A DNA stretch of 64,000 nt from AP-15 sp963785565 (GCA_963785565.1 CAWAVV010000013.1:310001-374000), one strand, 5' to 3'; counted from the stretch's first letter, positions 17,119-26,512 are shown. Numbers and translations: made by a program. Notes: generated by a model from the letters alone, not told the origin.

Positions 17119-18414
17119 ATGCCGAATGTCGAACCGCACCGCTTGTTTGCGACCGATATCCTCCGCCTGATTGAGGGCGGGGGGCTGACCGCGGGAGCGG
17201 TGGTGGCGAGCTGTCTCGAACGGATCGCCGAGCGCGAGCCGGTGGTAAGGGCGTGGAGCCATCTTGCGGGCGAGGCAGCGCGGGCTCAGGCGCGGGCGTT
17301 CGATAACGCCGGGAAGAAGACCTTGCTCGGCGGGGTGCCGTTCGGCATCAAAGACATCTTCGACGCTGCCGGCATGCCGGCGACCTACGGCTCGCCGATC
17401 TATACCGGGTGGTGGCCGCCGAGCGATGCGAGTGCCGCGGCGCTGCCCAAGGCGGCGGGCGGCATTCTGCTCGGCAAGACGGTGACGACCGAGTTCGCCA
17501 ACCGCCAGCCCGGCCCGACCTCTAACCCCCACAATCCGGCCTTCACCCCAGGCGGCTCGTCGAGCGGCTCGGCGGCGGCGGTCGCCGACTTCATGGTGCC
17601 GCTGGCGATCGGGACCCAAACCGGCGGCTCGGTCATTCGCCCTGCCGCCTATTGCGGCGTCGTCGGGTTCAAGCCGAGCTTTGGCCTGTTCCCGCCGGCC
17701 GGCATGCGGATCAACACCGAGACCCTCGATACGGTCGGCATCATGGCGCGCTCGGTCGGCGACATCGCCCTGTTCCGCGCGGCGATGATGGCGATCCCCT
17801 ACGAGCCGCCTTCAATGCCGGAGACCCCGCCTCGCCTCGGCTTGTGCCGCGGCCCGCATTGGGACGACGCCGAGCCGGAAGGACGGGCCGTGCTCGAAGC
17901 CGCCGCCGACCGGCTCGCCGCCGCCGGTGCCAAGCTTGCCGACGCTGCGCTGCCGCCGGAATGCGCCGGCTGCGACGAATACCAGCGGGTGATCGGGTCG
18001 TTCGAAGGGCTGCGCAACCACATGCCCGAGCTCTGCCGGCACGAGGCGCTCTTGAGCTCGCGGCTGCGCGAGGAGAAGATCGCAATCGGCCGCAAGCTGA
18101 CCCTGGAGCAATTCCGAGACGCCTGCCGCGCCGCCGATAAGGCTCGCGCCGCGGCGCGAGCATGGGCCGCGGGCTTCGATGCGATCCTGACCCTGCCCGC
18201 CCCCGGCGAGGCGCCGTTCGGGCTCGGCGACACCGGCTCCGCGGTCTTCAACGCGATCTGGACACAGCTCCATATGCCCTGCCTGACCCTGCCGGCCGGA
18301 CACGGGCCGAACGGGCTGCCGCTCGGCGTGCAATTGGTCGGCTGCCGCCACGACGATGCGCGCCTCCTGGAGGTCGCCCTTTGGGTCGAGCGCCGTCTGG
18401 GAGACATGATATGA
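17119..18414 (+). CDS. amidase (amidase-signature family), first of a coupled pair
   Basis: About 431 residues. Catalytic Lys in VPFGIKDIFD, the Ser-cisSer-Lys core in TPGGSSSGSAAAVAD, and the nucleophile region GTQTGGSVIRPAAYCGVVGFKPS are all present. These cytoplasmic enzymes hydrolyse amides or ureido acids; the substrate is not predictable. The ATG at 17119 precedes the first helix; an upstream GTG-type extension lacks support. The stop overlaps the next amidase start (ATGA at 18411-18414), so the two are translationally coupled, and two NIPSNAP genes follow. Confidence 0.88.
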   Translation: MPNVEPHRLFATDILRLIEGGGLTAGAVVASCLERIAEREPVVRAWSHLAGEAARAQARAFDNAGKKTLLGGVPFGIKDIFDAAGMPATYGSPIYTGWWPPSDASAAALPKAAGGILLGKTVTTEFANRQPGPTSNPHNPAFTPGGSSSGSAAAVADFMVPLAIGTQTGGSVIRPAAYCGVVGFKPSFGLFPPAGMRINTETLDTVGIMARSVGDIALFRAAMMAIPYEPPSMPETPPRLGLCRGPHWDDAEPEGRAVLEAAADRLAAAGAKLADAALPPECAGCDEYQRVIGSFEGLRNHMPELCRHEALLSSRLREEKIAIGRKLTLEQFRDACRAADKARAAARAWAAGFDAILTLPAPGEAPFGLGDTGSAVFNAIWTQLHMPCLTLPAGHGPNGLPLGVQLVGCRHDDARLLEVALWVERRLGDMI

Positions 18415-19682
18415 GCGGCGCCGAACGCCTAAGCGCTTCCGAGGCGGCCGCCCGCCTCGAAGCCGGCAGCCTGACCGCCGAGAGCCTGGTCCGGGACTGC
18501 CTCGACCGCGCCGAGGCGCGGGCGGCGGTCAAGGCCTGGGTTTGGCTCGACCCGGACTGGGCCTTGTCGGTCGCGCGCGCGATCGACCGCGCCGGCCGTC
18601 CGGGCCTGCTCAAGGGCGTGCCGGTCGGGATCAAGGACGTGATCGACACCTTCGACATGCCGACCCAGCACGGCTCGCCGATCTACCGGGGCAACCGGCC
18701 TTTTGCCGACGCCGCCTGCGTGGCGCTGACCCGTGCGGCAGGCGGGGTCATCCTCGGTAAGACGGTGACGACCGAATTCGCCAACCGCCATCCGCGCGAA
18801 ACGGTGCATCCGCACAACCCGGCGCACACGCCGGGCGGCTCGTCCTCGGGCTCGGCCGCTGCGGTCGCCGATTTCCAGGTGCCGATCGGGTTCGGCACGC
18901 AGACCGGCGGCTCGACGATCCGCCCGGCCGCGTTCTGCGGTGTCGTCGGCTACAAGCCCTCCTTTGGCGAGTTCAGCCGCGTCGGCATCAAGATGCAGTG
19001 CCACAACCTCGATACGCTGGGCGTGATTTGCCGCAGTCTCGACGATGTGGCGCTGATGCGCGCCGTGCTGTTGGCGCAGCCGCGCCGCCCGGTAGACCGG
19101 CGCACAGCCGCCCCCCGCATCGGCTTCTGCCGCACCCCGGAGTGGGACCGCGCGGACGCCGATACCCACGCGTTGCTCGAACGGACCGCGAGCCGGCTCG
19201 CAGCGGCGGGGGCGGTGGTCAACGACGTGACCCTGACGCCGGCCGACATCCTCGACTACCAGCGCCGCATCTTCGAATTCGAGGCGGCGCGCAACTACGC
19301 CTACGAATACGAGGTGCACGGCGACAAGCTCAGTCCGGCATTGCGCGACGGGCTGCTGGCGCCGGGCCGGGCATTGCCGCTCGCCGCCTATATCGAGGCA
19401 ATCGAGACCGCAGAGATGTTCCGCCGCTATCTCGACGATCTCTTCGGCGAATTCGATGTGTTGCTGACGCCGAGTGCGGTCGGCGAGGCACCCGAGGGGT
19501 TGGGCTCGACTGGCGACGCGCGCTTCAACGCGATCTGGACGTTGGCATGGACGCCGTGCGTGACCCAGCCGGCCGGCAGCGGCGGCAAAGGCCTGCCGCT
19601 CGGCGTCCAGCTGGTCGGCCAACGGTTTGCCGACGAGGCCCTGCTCGACGCCGCCGCCTGGGTTGAAGCCCGGCTCGGCTGA
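18411..19682 (+). CDS. amidase (amidase-signature family), second of a coupled pair
   Basis: 423 residues, clearly paralogous to the gene before it. Lys in VPVGIKDVID, Ser core in TPGGSSSGSAAAVAD, and GTQTGGSTIRPAAFCGVVGYKPSF. Its ATG lies inside the previous stop codon. Differences concentrate in the C-terminal half that forms the substrate pocket (for example YEYEVHGDKLS), so the two probably act on different substrates or form a heteromer. The tandem arrangement points to duplication and divergence. Confidence 0.88.
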   Translation: MSGAERLSASEAAARLEAGSLTAESLVRDCLDRAEARAAVKAWVWLDPDWALSVARAIDRAGRPGLLKGVPVGIKDVIDTFDMPTQHGSPIYRGNRPFADAACVALTRAAGGVILGKTVTTEFANRHPRETVHPHNPAHTPGGSSSGSAAAVADFQVPIGFGTQTGGSTIRPAAFCGVVGYKPSFGEFSRVGIKMQCHNLDTLGVICRSLDDVALMRAVLLAQPRRPVDRRTAAPRIGFCRTPEWDRADADTHALLERTASRLAAAGAVVNDVTLTPADILDYQRRIFEFEAARNYAYEYEVHGDKLSPALRDGLLAPGRALPLAAYIEAIETAEMFRRYLDDLFGEFDVLLTPSAVGEAPEGLGSTGDARFNAIWTLAWTPCVTQPAGSGGKGLPLGVQLVGQRFADEALLDAAAWVEARLG

Positions 19683-19748
19683 ACCGGCATGCTTGCCGGC
19701 GGCGTTCCGCGGCAGCATTCTGTGGGCTCATCATCCGGAGGAGACGAG

Positions 19749-20075
19749 ATGATCTATGAATTGCGCGTCTATCACTGCGTCCCGGGCCGGCTGCCCGACC
19801 TGATCAAGCGGTTCGATACCTTGACCCTGCCGCTTTGGGAAAAGCACGGGATCAAGCAGGCGGGGTTCTGGACGGTGGCGATCGGCCCGTCGAACCAGGA
19901 CCTCTATTACATGCTGCAATGGGAATCGCTCGACGACCGGGCGCGGCGGTTTGCCGGGTTCCAGGCCGATCCTGCCTGGATCTCGGGCCGCGCCGAGACC
20001 GAAAAGAACGGCCAGATCGTCGCGTCGATCACCAACACGATCCTGCAGCCGACCAGCTTCTCGTCGGTAAAGTAA
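19749..20075 (+). CDS. NIPSNAP family protein, copy 1
   Basis: 108-residue ferredoxin-like (dimeric alpha-beta barrel) protein: IYELRVYHCVPGRLPDL, then KHGIKQAGFWT and YYMLQWESLDDRARRF, the NIPSNAP signature. It has a strong GGAGGAG site. Members are often encoded beside amidases and CoA enzymes in soil bacteria, and their biochemical role is unsettled. The next gene is a close duplicate. Confidence 0.87.
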   Translation: MIYELRVYHCVPGRLPDLIKRFDTLTLPLWEKHGIKQAGFWTVAIGPSNQDLYYMLQWESLDDRARRFAGFQADPAWISGRAETEKNGQIVASITNTILQPTSFSSVK

Positions 20076-20090
20076 AAGCGAGGAAACGAC

Positions 20091-20417
20091 ATGCTCTATG
20101 AACTGCGCGTCTATCATTGCGTGCCTGGCCGCCTGCCGGACCTTCTCAAGCGCTTCGACACGATCACCTTGGGGATCTGGAAGCGGCACGGCATCGAACA
20201 GGCCGGGTTCTGGACGACCGCAATCGGCGATTCGAACCAGGCGCTCTATTACCTGCTCAAATGGGAATCGCTCGCCGACCGCGAAAAGAAATGGAACGCG
20301 TTCCAGGCCGACCCCGAATGGCACACCAAGCGCGCCGAGACCGAAAAAAACGGCGCGATCGTCGCCCGAGTCGAGAACAGCATCCTGCAGCCGACCAATT
20401 TCTCCGCGGTCAAATAA
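20091..20417 (+). CDS. NIPSNAP family protein, copy 2
   Basis: 108-residue duplicate of the preceding gene, 15 bp downstream, with an AGCGAGGAAACGAC site. It shares the opening LYELRVYHCVPGRLPDLLKRF, GFWTTAIGDSNQ and the closing SILQPTNFSAVK. The conserved length and near-identical ends indicate recent tandem duplication, and the pair may form a heterodimeric barrel. Confidence 0.87.
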   Translation: MLYELRVYHCVPGRLPDLLKRFDTITLGIWKRHGIEQAGFWTTAIGDSNQALYYLLKWESLADREKKWNAFQADPEWHTKRAETEKNGAIVARVENSILQPTNFSAVK

Positions 20418-20714
20418 GCCTCGCTTTAAGAAGCTCGGGGACCAAGCAGCAACGAGCCGGCACATCCGCCCGTCACCCCTGGGCCCGGCCCTGGCCCGGC
20501 CGGGGGATCGACGGGCTGGCGTCGAGCGTCGGCCAATTGGCGCTGATCTCGCAGCCGCCCGGCGGGTACCTAACCAAGCTAACGTTTCAGTTGATCGGGC
20601 AGTGAACGCCTACATAATCGACGCAGATTGGCAGATTGGCGCTCTCGATGGTGGAGTATCCGGAACGTTGAGTTTTAGTCGTTTGTGCCCTGACTTCTTG
20701 AATTTTTTTCCCAG

Positions 20715-20730
20715 TGTGAGCTACGTCACA
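20715..20730 (+). promoter_or_regulatory. CRP-like palindrome TGTGA-N6-TCACA (site 2)
   Basis: Perfect TGTGA-GCTACG-TCACA, extended to GTGTGA/TCACAC, ending 93 bp before the ATG of the DUF4157 gene. An AT-rich run (AATTTTTTTCCC) lies just upstream. It is the probable control site of the three-gene operon that follows. Confidence 0.65.
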
Positions 20731-20823
20731 CATCTCTACCGATCCATCGAGCTACCCTCAATCTATTTCGGCGGCGCAGCTGACCGTCCGGCTGCTAGAC
20801 TTCTCGAATGAAAGGAAGCTAGT

Positions 20824-22317
20824 ATGCGTACGTTCGCAAAGGATTCCAAGAGAACTCAGGAGACTACGTCTCTCAAGGATACAGCGCCCGCTCGGTCACG
20901 CTTCGGGCCCAGAAATCTGGTGAACTACCAAACATTGGATAGCGAACCGAATACCATACTACCGTCACATGTCGATAAAGCAATAGACGCAACATGGCAG
21001 CCCATTGGACCAGAAACCCGCCCTCTTATGGAGCAGCGTTTTGGTCATGATTTCAGCAAGGTCCGCATATACAGCAATTCTGAAGCCGCGAATTCGGCCG
21101 CTGCTTTGAACGCTCGCGCCTATACTCTTGGCAGTAACATTGTATTCGGCGCTGGAGAATATGCGCCCCAAACACGATGGGGGAAATCGTTGTTAGCCCA
21201 CGAGTTGGCGCACGTTGTCCAACAAGGAGGCACTTCAGCCGCCATCCGGGGGAAGCTGAGTATTGGCAACCCAGCCGAAAGCCATGAGCAATCCGCGGAC
21301 GCAGCAGCGCGCGCGGTTATGGACACCAGCATGCCTTCGGGTTCGGCTGCGCTGCGAATCCGGGAACAACTACGGATGACCGCTTTATCGAGCCCAATCA
21401 TCCAACGGGCTGTAAAGACCTGGGGTGGGGACTTTGATACGGACAAATACGAGTCGACCAAAGATCCTGGCATGGATGGCGTTGAAATCGAATTACGCTT
21501 TAAACCCGGCACGAATGTAAACGCCGAGTTAATTGGCATGACCCAAAGTGTTCGTCCTAGCGAGAAGGGAACACCTTTTGCCATCGGAAGCGGGAAAGAC
21601 AAAACGACTTTGGAAAGCCGAATGATCCCTGCCGGTGAAGCTGGAGCTGGTACCGGAATCGATGTACTTCCTGCTTATGGCAACCCACTCTATGCAGCGA
21701 ACAAACCGGGAGCCAAAGATACTCTGGCTGATACGCCCACAGTTGCTTCTTGGGGGCAACATGGATGGCGATATACAGACAAAGCAGGTAAACTACAGAA
21801 ACAAGATGCTTTGCTGAAAGATCGACCTCAGTTGTTGTCGTCACGAAAAGAGTCCAAGCAAATTTTCGAAACTACGGCCCTGGCGGTGAAGGGTGACCAA
21901 ACCGGTACGTTCTACGGTTCCGTTCAGTGGGGCTGGGAAAAGGATGTGGCCGACAAGGTTACGAAACTGCCTCTGTCGTTGGTGTCACAAGGCGTGCCAA
22001 GCGCCACCTTTGGCAGAGCCTCCGAAATGTGGAACAAAGCCAAGACCTCGGAGGGCAAGGAGACCATCGACCTGCCGGTTGTCAGCGTCAAGGTCATCAC
22101 TGGCGCGAATGGAGAACTGTTCGCAAATCCTGGTGATGCGCAAGGATCGTCCATGATTCCGGGAACGCCGCTACCCGTTGGTACCCGGTTTCGTGTTCTT
22201 CGGGATGCGCAATACGTCTTGGTTCATCCGGTTATTTATATTGAAATCGTAGATGGCCCGTTGACCGGTCAACGAGGCTATATCTTGACTACCGTTGCAT
22301 CCCGTAACGAACGATGA
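20824..22317 (+). CDS. DUF4157 domain protein (putative zinc-metallopeptidase leader with unknown C-terminus)
   Basis: 497 residues. After a low-complexity start, the DUF4157 domain spans about residues 45-135: RFGHDFSKVRIYSN, AYTLGSNIVFGAGEYAP, and the HExxH motif H126-E-L-A-H130 followed by VVQQGG. DUF4157 proteins are known from polymorphic-toxin and extracellular contractile-injection contexts, often as N-terminal leaders. The remaining 360 residues match nothing I know, though IIQRAVKTW is typical of the segment after the leader. There is no signal peptide. GC is lower than the flanks. The stop overlaps the next gene (ATGA). No injection-system genes are visible here. Confidence 0.75.
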   Translation: MRTFAKDSKRTQETTSLKDTAPARSRFGPRNLVNYQTLDSEPNTILPSHVDKAIDATWQPIGPETRPLMEQRFGHDFSKVRIYSNSEAANSAAALNARAYTLGSNIVFGAGEYAPQTRWGKSLLAHELAHVVQQGGTSAAIRGKLSIGNPAESHEQSADAAARAVMDTSMPSGSAALRIREQLRMTALSSPIIQRAVKTWGGDFDTDKYESTKDPGMDGVEIELRFKPGTNVNAELIGMTQSVRPSEKGTPFAIGSGKDKTTLESRMIPAGEAGAGTGIDVLPAYGNPLYAANKPGAKDTLADTPTVASWGQHGWRYTDKAGKLQKQDALLKDRPQLLSSRKESKQIFETTALAVKGDQTGTFYGSVQWGWEKDVADKVTKLPLSLVSQGVPSATFGRASEMWNKAKTSEGKETIDLPVVSVKVITGANGELFANPGDAQGSSMIPGTPLPVGTRFRVLRDAQYVLVHPVIYIEIVDGPLTGQRGYILTTVASRNER

Positions 22318-22922
22318 GAGGCGCGGCGATGAATGGAGAATTACCAGTAGAGATTCGGCAAACTTACCCACCTGAGCTTGCCAGTCGGCTGAGCGAGCTA
22401 GGCTATATCCGACTTTTCCAACAATCCGACGAAGCTGCCCTAAAGGATATTTGGAATGCTCCCGGTGCGCCAGGCGCTTTAGAGACCATCGCCGTATCCT
22501 CCAATGCCCCGAGGTTGGCGCGGTTTCTCGCCGCTGAGATTTTGTACTCCCAAGGCGGCGTTCGTCGAGTAGAAAAACACAAACGAGAACTTGCCGAAGT
22601 TTATATGACTGCACTGGCTGATAATTTTACAGAAGCCGCCAATCCTTGGGGACTGCCGGGCGTAACGCGGGGAATTGCGGGGGAACACCTGCTCGCGATC
22701 GGTGAGCCAATGGTGTCTAAGCTGTTCAATCTCTTGGACAACGATAAGCGAGTCTATTACGAAGGAAGTCAGGACGCCACGCTGGGATATCACTACGGCT
22801 ATCGCGTCAAGGATTTAGCAGCTTATTTTATTAGCAGAATCAGGAATATCCCTTTTGAACCAGAAGAGGATCCCGGTAGACGCGACAAGGCGATCGTGAA
22901 ACTGAAACGTGCGGTGAAGTAG
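22314..22922 (+). CDS. hypothetical protein coupled to the DUF4157 gene
   Basis: 202 residues, not recognised. The ATG overlaps the DUF4157 stop; a second ATG at 22329 is possible. It is mostly helical and acidic, with AVSSNAPRLARFLAAEILY resembling a HEAT-type helix pair and a C-terminal basic tail (KAIVKLKRAVK). No signal peptide or membrane segment. Tight coupling suggests a partner, chaperone or immunity-like role for the upstream protein; this is inference only. Confidence 0.6.
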   Translation: MRGAAMNGELPVEIRQTYPPELASRLSELGYIRLFQQSDEAALKDIWNAPGAPGALETIAVSSNAPRLARFLAAEILYSQGGVRRVEKHKRELAEVYMTALADNFTEAANPWGLPGVTRGIAGEHLLAIGEPMVSKLFNLLDNDKRVYYEGSQDATLGYHYGYRVKDLAAYFISRIRNIPFEPEEDPGRRDKAIVKLKRAVK

Positions 22923-23036
22923 TTCACAGCGAGGGCAATATCGCGATGCGCCGACCGTATTCACGAAGTCGAGTCTTTCCTTTACGGGCTTATTGACGCC
23001 CTGATCGAGAGAGAGATCCTCACGCAGGATGAGGTT

Positions 23037-23528
23037 TTGCAGGCTGTGGGAAAAGTACGCCAACAGATGGAGGAAACGGTCAGACCGTGGGACCTGGCAT
23101 CGCCCTTCGCATTGCGTGAGATGGAGCCAAACAAAGATGGGTTTGTTTCGATAAATTGCTCTGAGCGCCTTCATATTTGTAAGGCAGTCTGTTGCCGGCT
23201 ACATTTTGTTCTGACTGCTGAGGAGATTGAATCAGGAAGAATCAAGTGGGATTTGGGTGAACCGTATTATATTCGACAAGAATCGACGGGATGCTGCCAT
23301 CATCTCGATCCGAACGACCGAGTCTGCACTGTATATGACAATCGGCCAAGCCTGTGCCGACAATACAGTTGTGCTAGGGATGAGCGGATCTGGAAGGATT
23401 TCGATAAGATGATCCTCAACGAGGAATGGATTGAGGAGAATCTTCGTGCTAGCAAGCCTCGTCTCGTCACAGTCCAATTGCTGCCTCAGAAGGTTGCCTA
23501 TCAACTCGCCGACAGTAAGTCTACATAG
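23037..23528 (+). CDS. YkgJ-type cysteine-cluster protein
   Basis: 163 residues from a TTG. The conserved Cys cluster reads INCSERLHICKAVCC, STGCCHHLD, RVCTVYDNRPSLCRQYSC, the Zn/Fe-S chelating pattern of the YkgJ (CxxxCxxCC) family. The frame continues upstream with sensible sequence (ADRIHEVESFLYGLIDALIE), back to the TAG at 22920, but without any ATG/GTG/TTG. A CTG at 23001 or an ATT at 22959 could serve, or a lost base separates it from ATG 22946. It is the third gene of the DUF4157 operon. Biochemical role unknown. Confidence 0.7.
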   Translation: MQAVGKVRQQMEETVRPWDLASPFALREMEPNKDGFVSINCSERLHICKAVCCRLHFVLTAEEIESGRIKWDLGEPYYIRQESTGCCHHLDPNDRVCTVYDNRPSLCRQYSCARDERIWKDFDKMILNEEWIEENLRASKPRLVTVQLLPQKVAYQLADSKST

Positions 23529-23627
23529 TCGTACTGTGCCGCGCGGCCTTCCTCGGCGGCCTCTCGAAAAGGAAAGCCAGTCTATAGAGGTTCAGTCCTT
23601 CGCGAGCCGCCCGAGGGTCGTGTTCGC

Positions 23628-24911
23628 TTAGGGCCGTGCGCCTTCGCGCGCTGCGAGCGGGTCGATGGTCGGGATCGATATCGCCCCACCGCGATCGGAA
23701 TTGAGGAGCGGCGAGGGCGCTTTGCGTCCGAAGGCTTCGACGCGCGGAATGTTTGCGTCTTCGACGGGCGGCATTCGCCGCTTGCGCGCCAATGCCGCCT
23801 CGACAAAGGGCGCCAGCTCGCGTTCCTTCTGCGCCGCTCGGACCAGCTCGCGCTCCTTGAATTCCGGCATCACTTGAGAAGCAAAAATTTCGAGCGAGTC
23901 GCAGATATACTCGTGCCGGTTGCCGCCGCTCTGTTGGATGAACATGACCTGGTCGATGCCGGCCGCCTCGTAGCGGGCGAGGTGCGCGCGCAATTGGTTG
24001 GGGGTGCCGATGCCGCCGCGCCCGGCATTGTCCGGCAACTGGTCCTTGACCTGCAAAAAGCGCTGCCACAGATCGGTCCGGCCCGGCATGTGCTCGCCAA
24101 ACAATGCATAATAACCGAGCGAGTACCCGAAAAAGCGGAACCCGTCGAGCCCGCGGCGGACCGCTTCGGCCTCGTCCGGATGGCAGGACATGCCGGTGAC
24201 GATCGCGATATTCGGGTTGACCCGATGCCCAATCGGCACGCACTCATCCGATTTGATAATGTCGTAATACTCCTCGACCCACTTCGCCGCCTGGTCGGGA
24301 TCGAGAAACGAGAATGTCAGGGCGCCGAGCCCGTTGCGTGCGGCCAAGTGGATGGTCTCTCGCCGCGAGCACGCCACCCACATCGGCGGATGTGGCCGTT
24401 GCACCGGTTTCGGCACCAGGTTGCGGCACGGCATATCGAACCAGCGCCCCTGGAACCCGGGATAAGGCCGCATCGCCAGCATGTTGGCGGCCTGCTCGGT
24501 CGCCTCCTGCCACATCGCCCGCTTGTCGTCGGGATCGACGCCAAAGCCGCCCATTTCGACCGCCGTCGCCAACTCGCCGGTGCCCCATTCGACCCGGCCA
24601 TTCGATACCAGGTCAAGCGTCGCGATCCGCTCGGCGACCCGTGCGGGATGATTGTATTTGGGCGGCATCAACGCGATGCCGTGGCCGAGCCGGATCTGCT
24701 TGGTGCGCTGCGAGCAGGCGGCAAGAAACACCTCGGGTGCGGAGGAGTGCGAATACTCCTCGAGGAAATGGTGCTCGACCTCCCAGACGTAATCGATGCC
24801 GAGCCGGTCGGCGAGCTCGACCTGATCGAGTGCGTCCTGATAAAGGTGCCGCTCGGAATCCTCATCCCAAGGCTGCGGCAGCTGGTGTTCGTAGAAAAGC
24901 CCGAATTTCAT
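23628..24911 (-). CDS. LLM-class flavin-dependent oxidoreductase 1
   Basis: 427-residue luciferase-like monooxygenase (TIM barrel, uses reduced FMN or F420). MKFGLFYEHQ opens the barrel; DYVWEVEHHFLEEYSHSSAPEVFLAA and RIRLGHGIALMP are the second and third strands, and GRVEWGTGE the fourth. AGGGAG precedes the ATG. It sits about 190 bp downstream of an alpha/beta hydrolase gene on the same strand, so the two may act in one degradation pathway. Substrate unknown. Confidence 0.87.
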   Translation of the reverse strand: MKFGLFYEHQLPQPWDEDSERHLYQDALDQVELADRLGIDYVWEVEHHFLEEYSHSSAPEVFLAACSQRTKQIRLGHGIALMPPKYNHPARVAERIATLDLVSNGRVEWGTGELATAVEMGGFGVDPDDKRAMWQEATEQAANMLAMRPYPGFQGRWFDMPCRNLVPKPVQRPHPPMWVACSRRETIHLAARNGLGALTFSFLDPDQAAKWVEEYYDIIKSDECVPIGHRVNPNIAIVTGMSCHPDEAEAVRRGLDGFRFFGYSLGYYALFGEHMPGRTDLWQRFLQVKDQLPDNAGRGGIGTPNQLRAHLARYEAAGIDQVMFIQQSGGNRHEYICDSLEIFASQVMPEFKERELVRAAQKERELAPFVEAALARKRRMPPVEDANIPRVEAFGRKAPSPLLNSDRGGAISIPTIDPLAAREGARP

Positions 24912-25100
24912 CGGTAACGCTCCCTTTCGGTAATCGATTGCCGCCGTCAATCCCCTCGCACTACCAGGCCACCGGCTGCGATGTGAGCTCGTTCGATCCC
25001 AAGATGTCGAAACAAATCCAGCAGACAAGCCTCGATCGGGCGGGCCGCCAATTCTGTCACCATGCTCGTGTAGCGGGTGATTGCCGGCGGAAAAAATGCT

Positions 25101-25883
25101 TCAGTCGGTCCAGCGCAGGATCGCGGCGGCGACCTCGTCGGGTTTGTCGAGATCGGCCAGGTGGCCCGCCCCCGATATCGTTGCGACCTCGGTGCGGCCG
25201 GTGATCGCGCTCGCGAAGCGGTCGGCGTAGCTGCGCGGCATGATCCGGTCTTCGGCGCCCCAGATCAGCAGGGTCGGCGCCTCGATCAGCGGCAGGCGTT
25301 TTTCGAGCCTGGTGTTGCCGAGCGGCCAGAAGGCGCGGGCCGCGGCCTCGGCGGCGCGGGTCTGCTCGATCGGCCATTCCGGCGAATTGGCGCCTTCGGG
25401 CGCGGCCTTGAGCTCATTCCAGCGCTCCGGATCGGCGCACAACAGCGCCGGCACGTCGGGCGGACGCTGCGCCCAGGGATCGGTCGCCGGCTCCTTGTCG
25501 TCGAACAGCCCCCAGGGCGCGATCAAGGCGAGCCGCCGCACGGATTGCGGCCAAATCGCCGCGATCTCGGCGACGAACGAGCCGCCGACCGAGCCGCCGG
25601 CAAGGTCGGCGCCGTCGAGACCGGCCTTTTGCAGCAGCTGCCGGACCGCCAAAACCCAGTCGAGATGGCTGTCGAGCACGGTATGCCCGCGATCGCCGCC
25701 CGGGAACCCCGGCAGAGACGGCACAATCACCGTCCGCTCGCGCGCCAGCGCGTCGAGAAACGGGATCCAGCGCGGCAGCCCGCCAAAGCCGGCCAGAAAG
25801 CCGAGCTTCGGGCCTTCGCCATTCTGCCACACCCGAGCAGGAAACCCGTTGATGTCGATCGAGATTGTCCGCGGCTCGCTCAT
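25101..25883 (-). CDS. alpha/beta hydrolase
   Basis: 260-residue alpha/beta-hydrolase fold enzyme. Nucleophile elbow GGSVGGS near residue 97, acid residue in LLIWGAEDRIMP, and catalytic His in ISGAGHLADLDKPDEV. The oxyanion region LAGFGGLPRW follows the second strand. The ATG at 25883 has a GGGAG site. There is no signal peptide. It lies upstream of the flavin oxidoreductase on the same strand; ester, C-C bond or haloalkane hydrolysis are all possible. Confidence 0.85.
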   Translation of the reverse strand: MSEPRTISIDINGFPARVWQNGEGPKLGFLAGFGGLPRWIPFLDALARERTVIVPSLPGFPGGDRGHTVLDSHLDWVLAVRQLLQKAGLDGADLAGGSVGGSFVAEIAAIWPQSVRRLALIAPWGLFDDKEPATDPWAQRPPDVPALLCADPERWNELKAAPEGANSPEWPIEQTRAAEAAARAFWPLGNTRLEKRLPLIEAPTLLIWGAEDRIMPRSYADRFASAITGRTEVATISGAGHLADLDKPDEVAAAILRWTD

Positions 25884-26044
25884 GCCCTGCTCCCGCCAGC
25901 CACCCGTGCCGTCAACCCTGACGCCCGGGCAATCGGAGGTCAAGCCGCGCGGCTCGCGCGCTCGGACGCGGTTGCGCCGCCTCTCGACAGGCGGCTGGCG
26001 CCATGGTAATCCTCGTGGGAACAAATCATGAATGAAGACACCGC

Positions 26045-26386
26045 ATGGCTCGATCATCACAACATCAGCAGCGCGAGGCCGAGCGGCGCTATCCGGTGCG
26101 GGTGCGCATCGCGGTGCCGCCGGAGGGGCTCGGACAACAACTCGCGCTGATGCACGCCTGGCTCGACGACACCTGCGGCGCCGCGGGTTGGGCGGCAGCG
26201 CCGGCCGGGAGCGTTGGCGTCGTCAACGATGCGATCGCCTTTTATTTTGCCGATGCGGCTTTTGCTCACGCCTTCGTCGCCCGGTTCTGCTGCGGTTATC
26301 GTGTCGAGACGATCGCCGGCGCCTTCGCCGTGCGCGGCGGCGGGCCGCCGCCCCGCCGCAGCGCCGCCACCTACAAGACCCCCTAA
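26045..26386 (+). CDS. small hypothetical protein
   Basis: 113 residues without signal peptide. The pattern PVRVRIAVPPEGLG, then HAWLDDTCGAAGW, VVNDAIAFYFADAAFAHAFVARF and a Pro/Arg-rich tail fits a compact alpha/beta domain I have no name for. It is divergent from the alpha/beta hydrolase gene, with starts about 160 bp apart. Good GC3 bias supports coding. Confidence 0.65.
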   Translation: MARSSQHQQREAERRYPVRVRIAVPPEGLGQQLALMHAWLDDTCGAAGWAAAPAGSVGVVNDAIAFYFADAAFAHAFVARFCCGYRVETIAGAFAVRGGGPPPRRSAATYKTP

Positions 26387-26512
26387 AGACACTGCCGCGA
26401 CGTTCGCCCGGCGCCCATTCCGCCCTCGCCTGCCTGTCATAATTCGGAAACAATTGTGTTCGCCGGCGCCGCGGGCCACGATCCAGGCCGAGCCGCGGCA
26501 AGGGAGTGTGGA

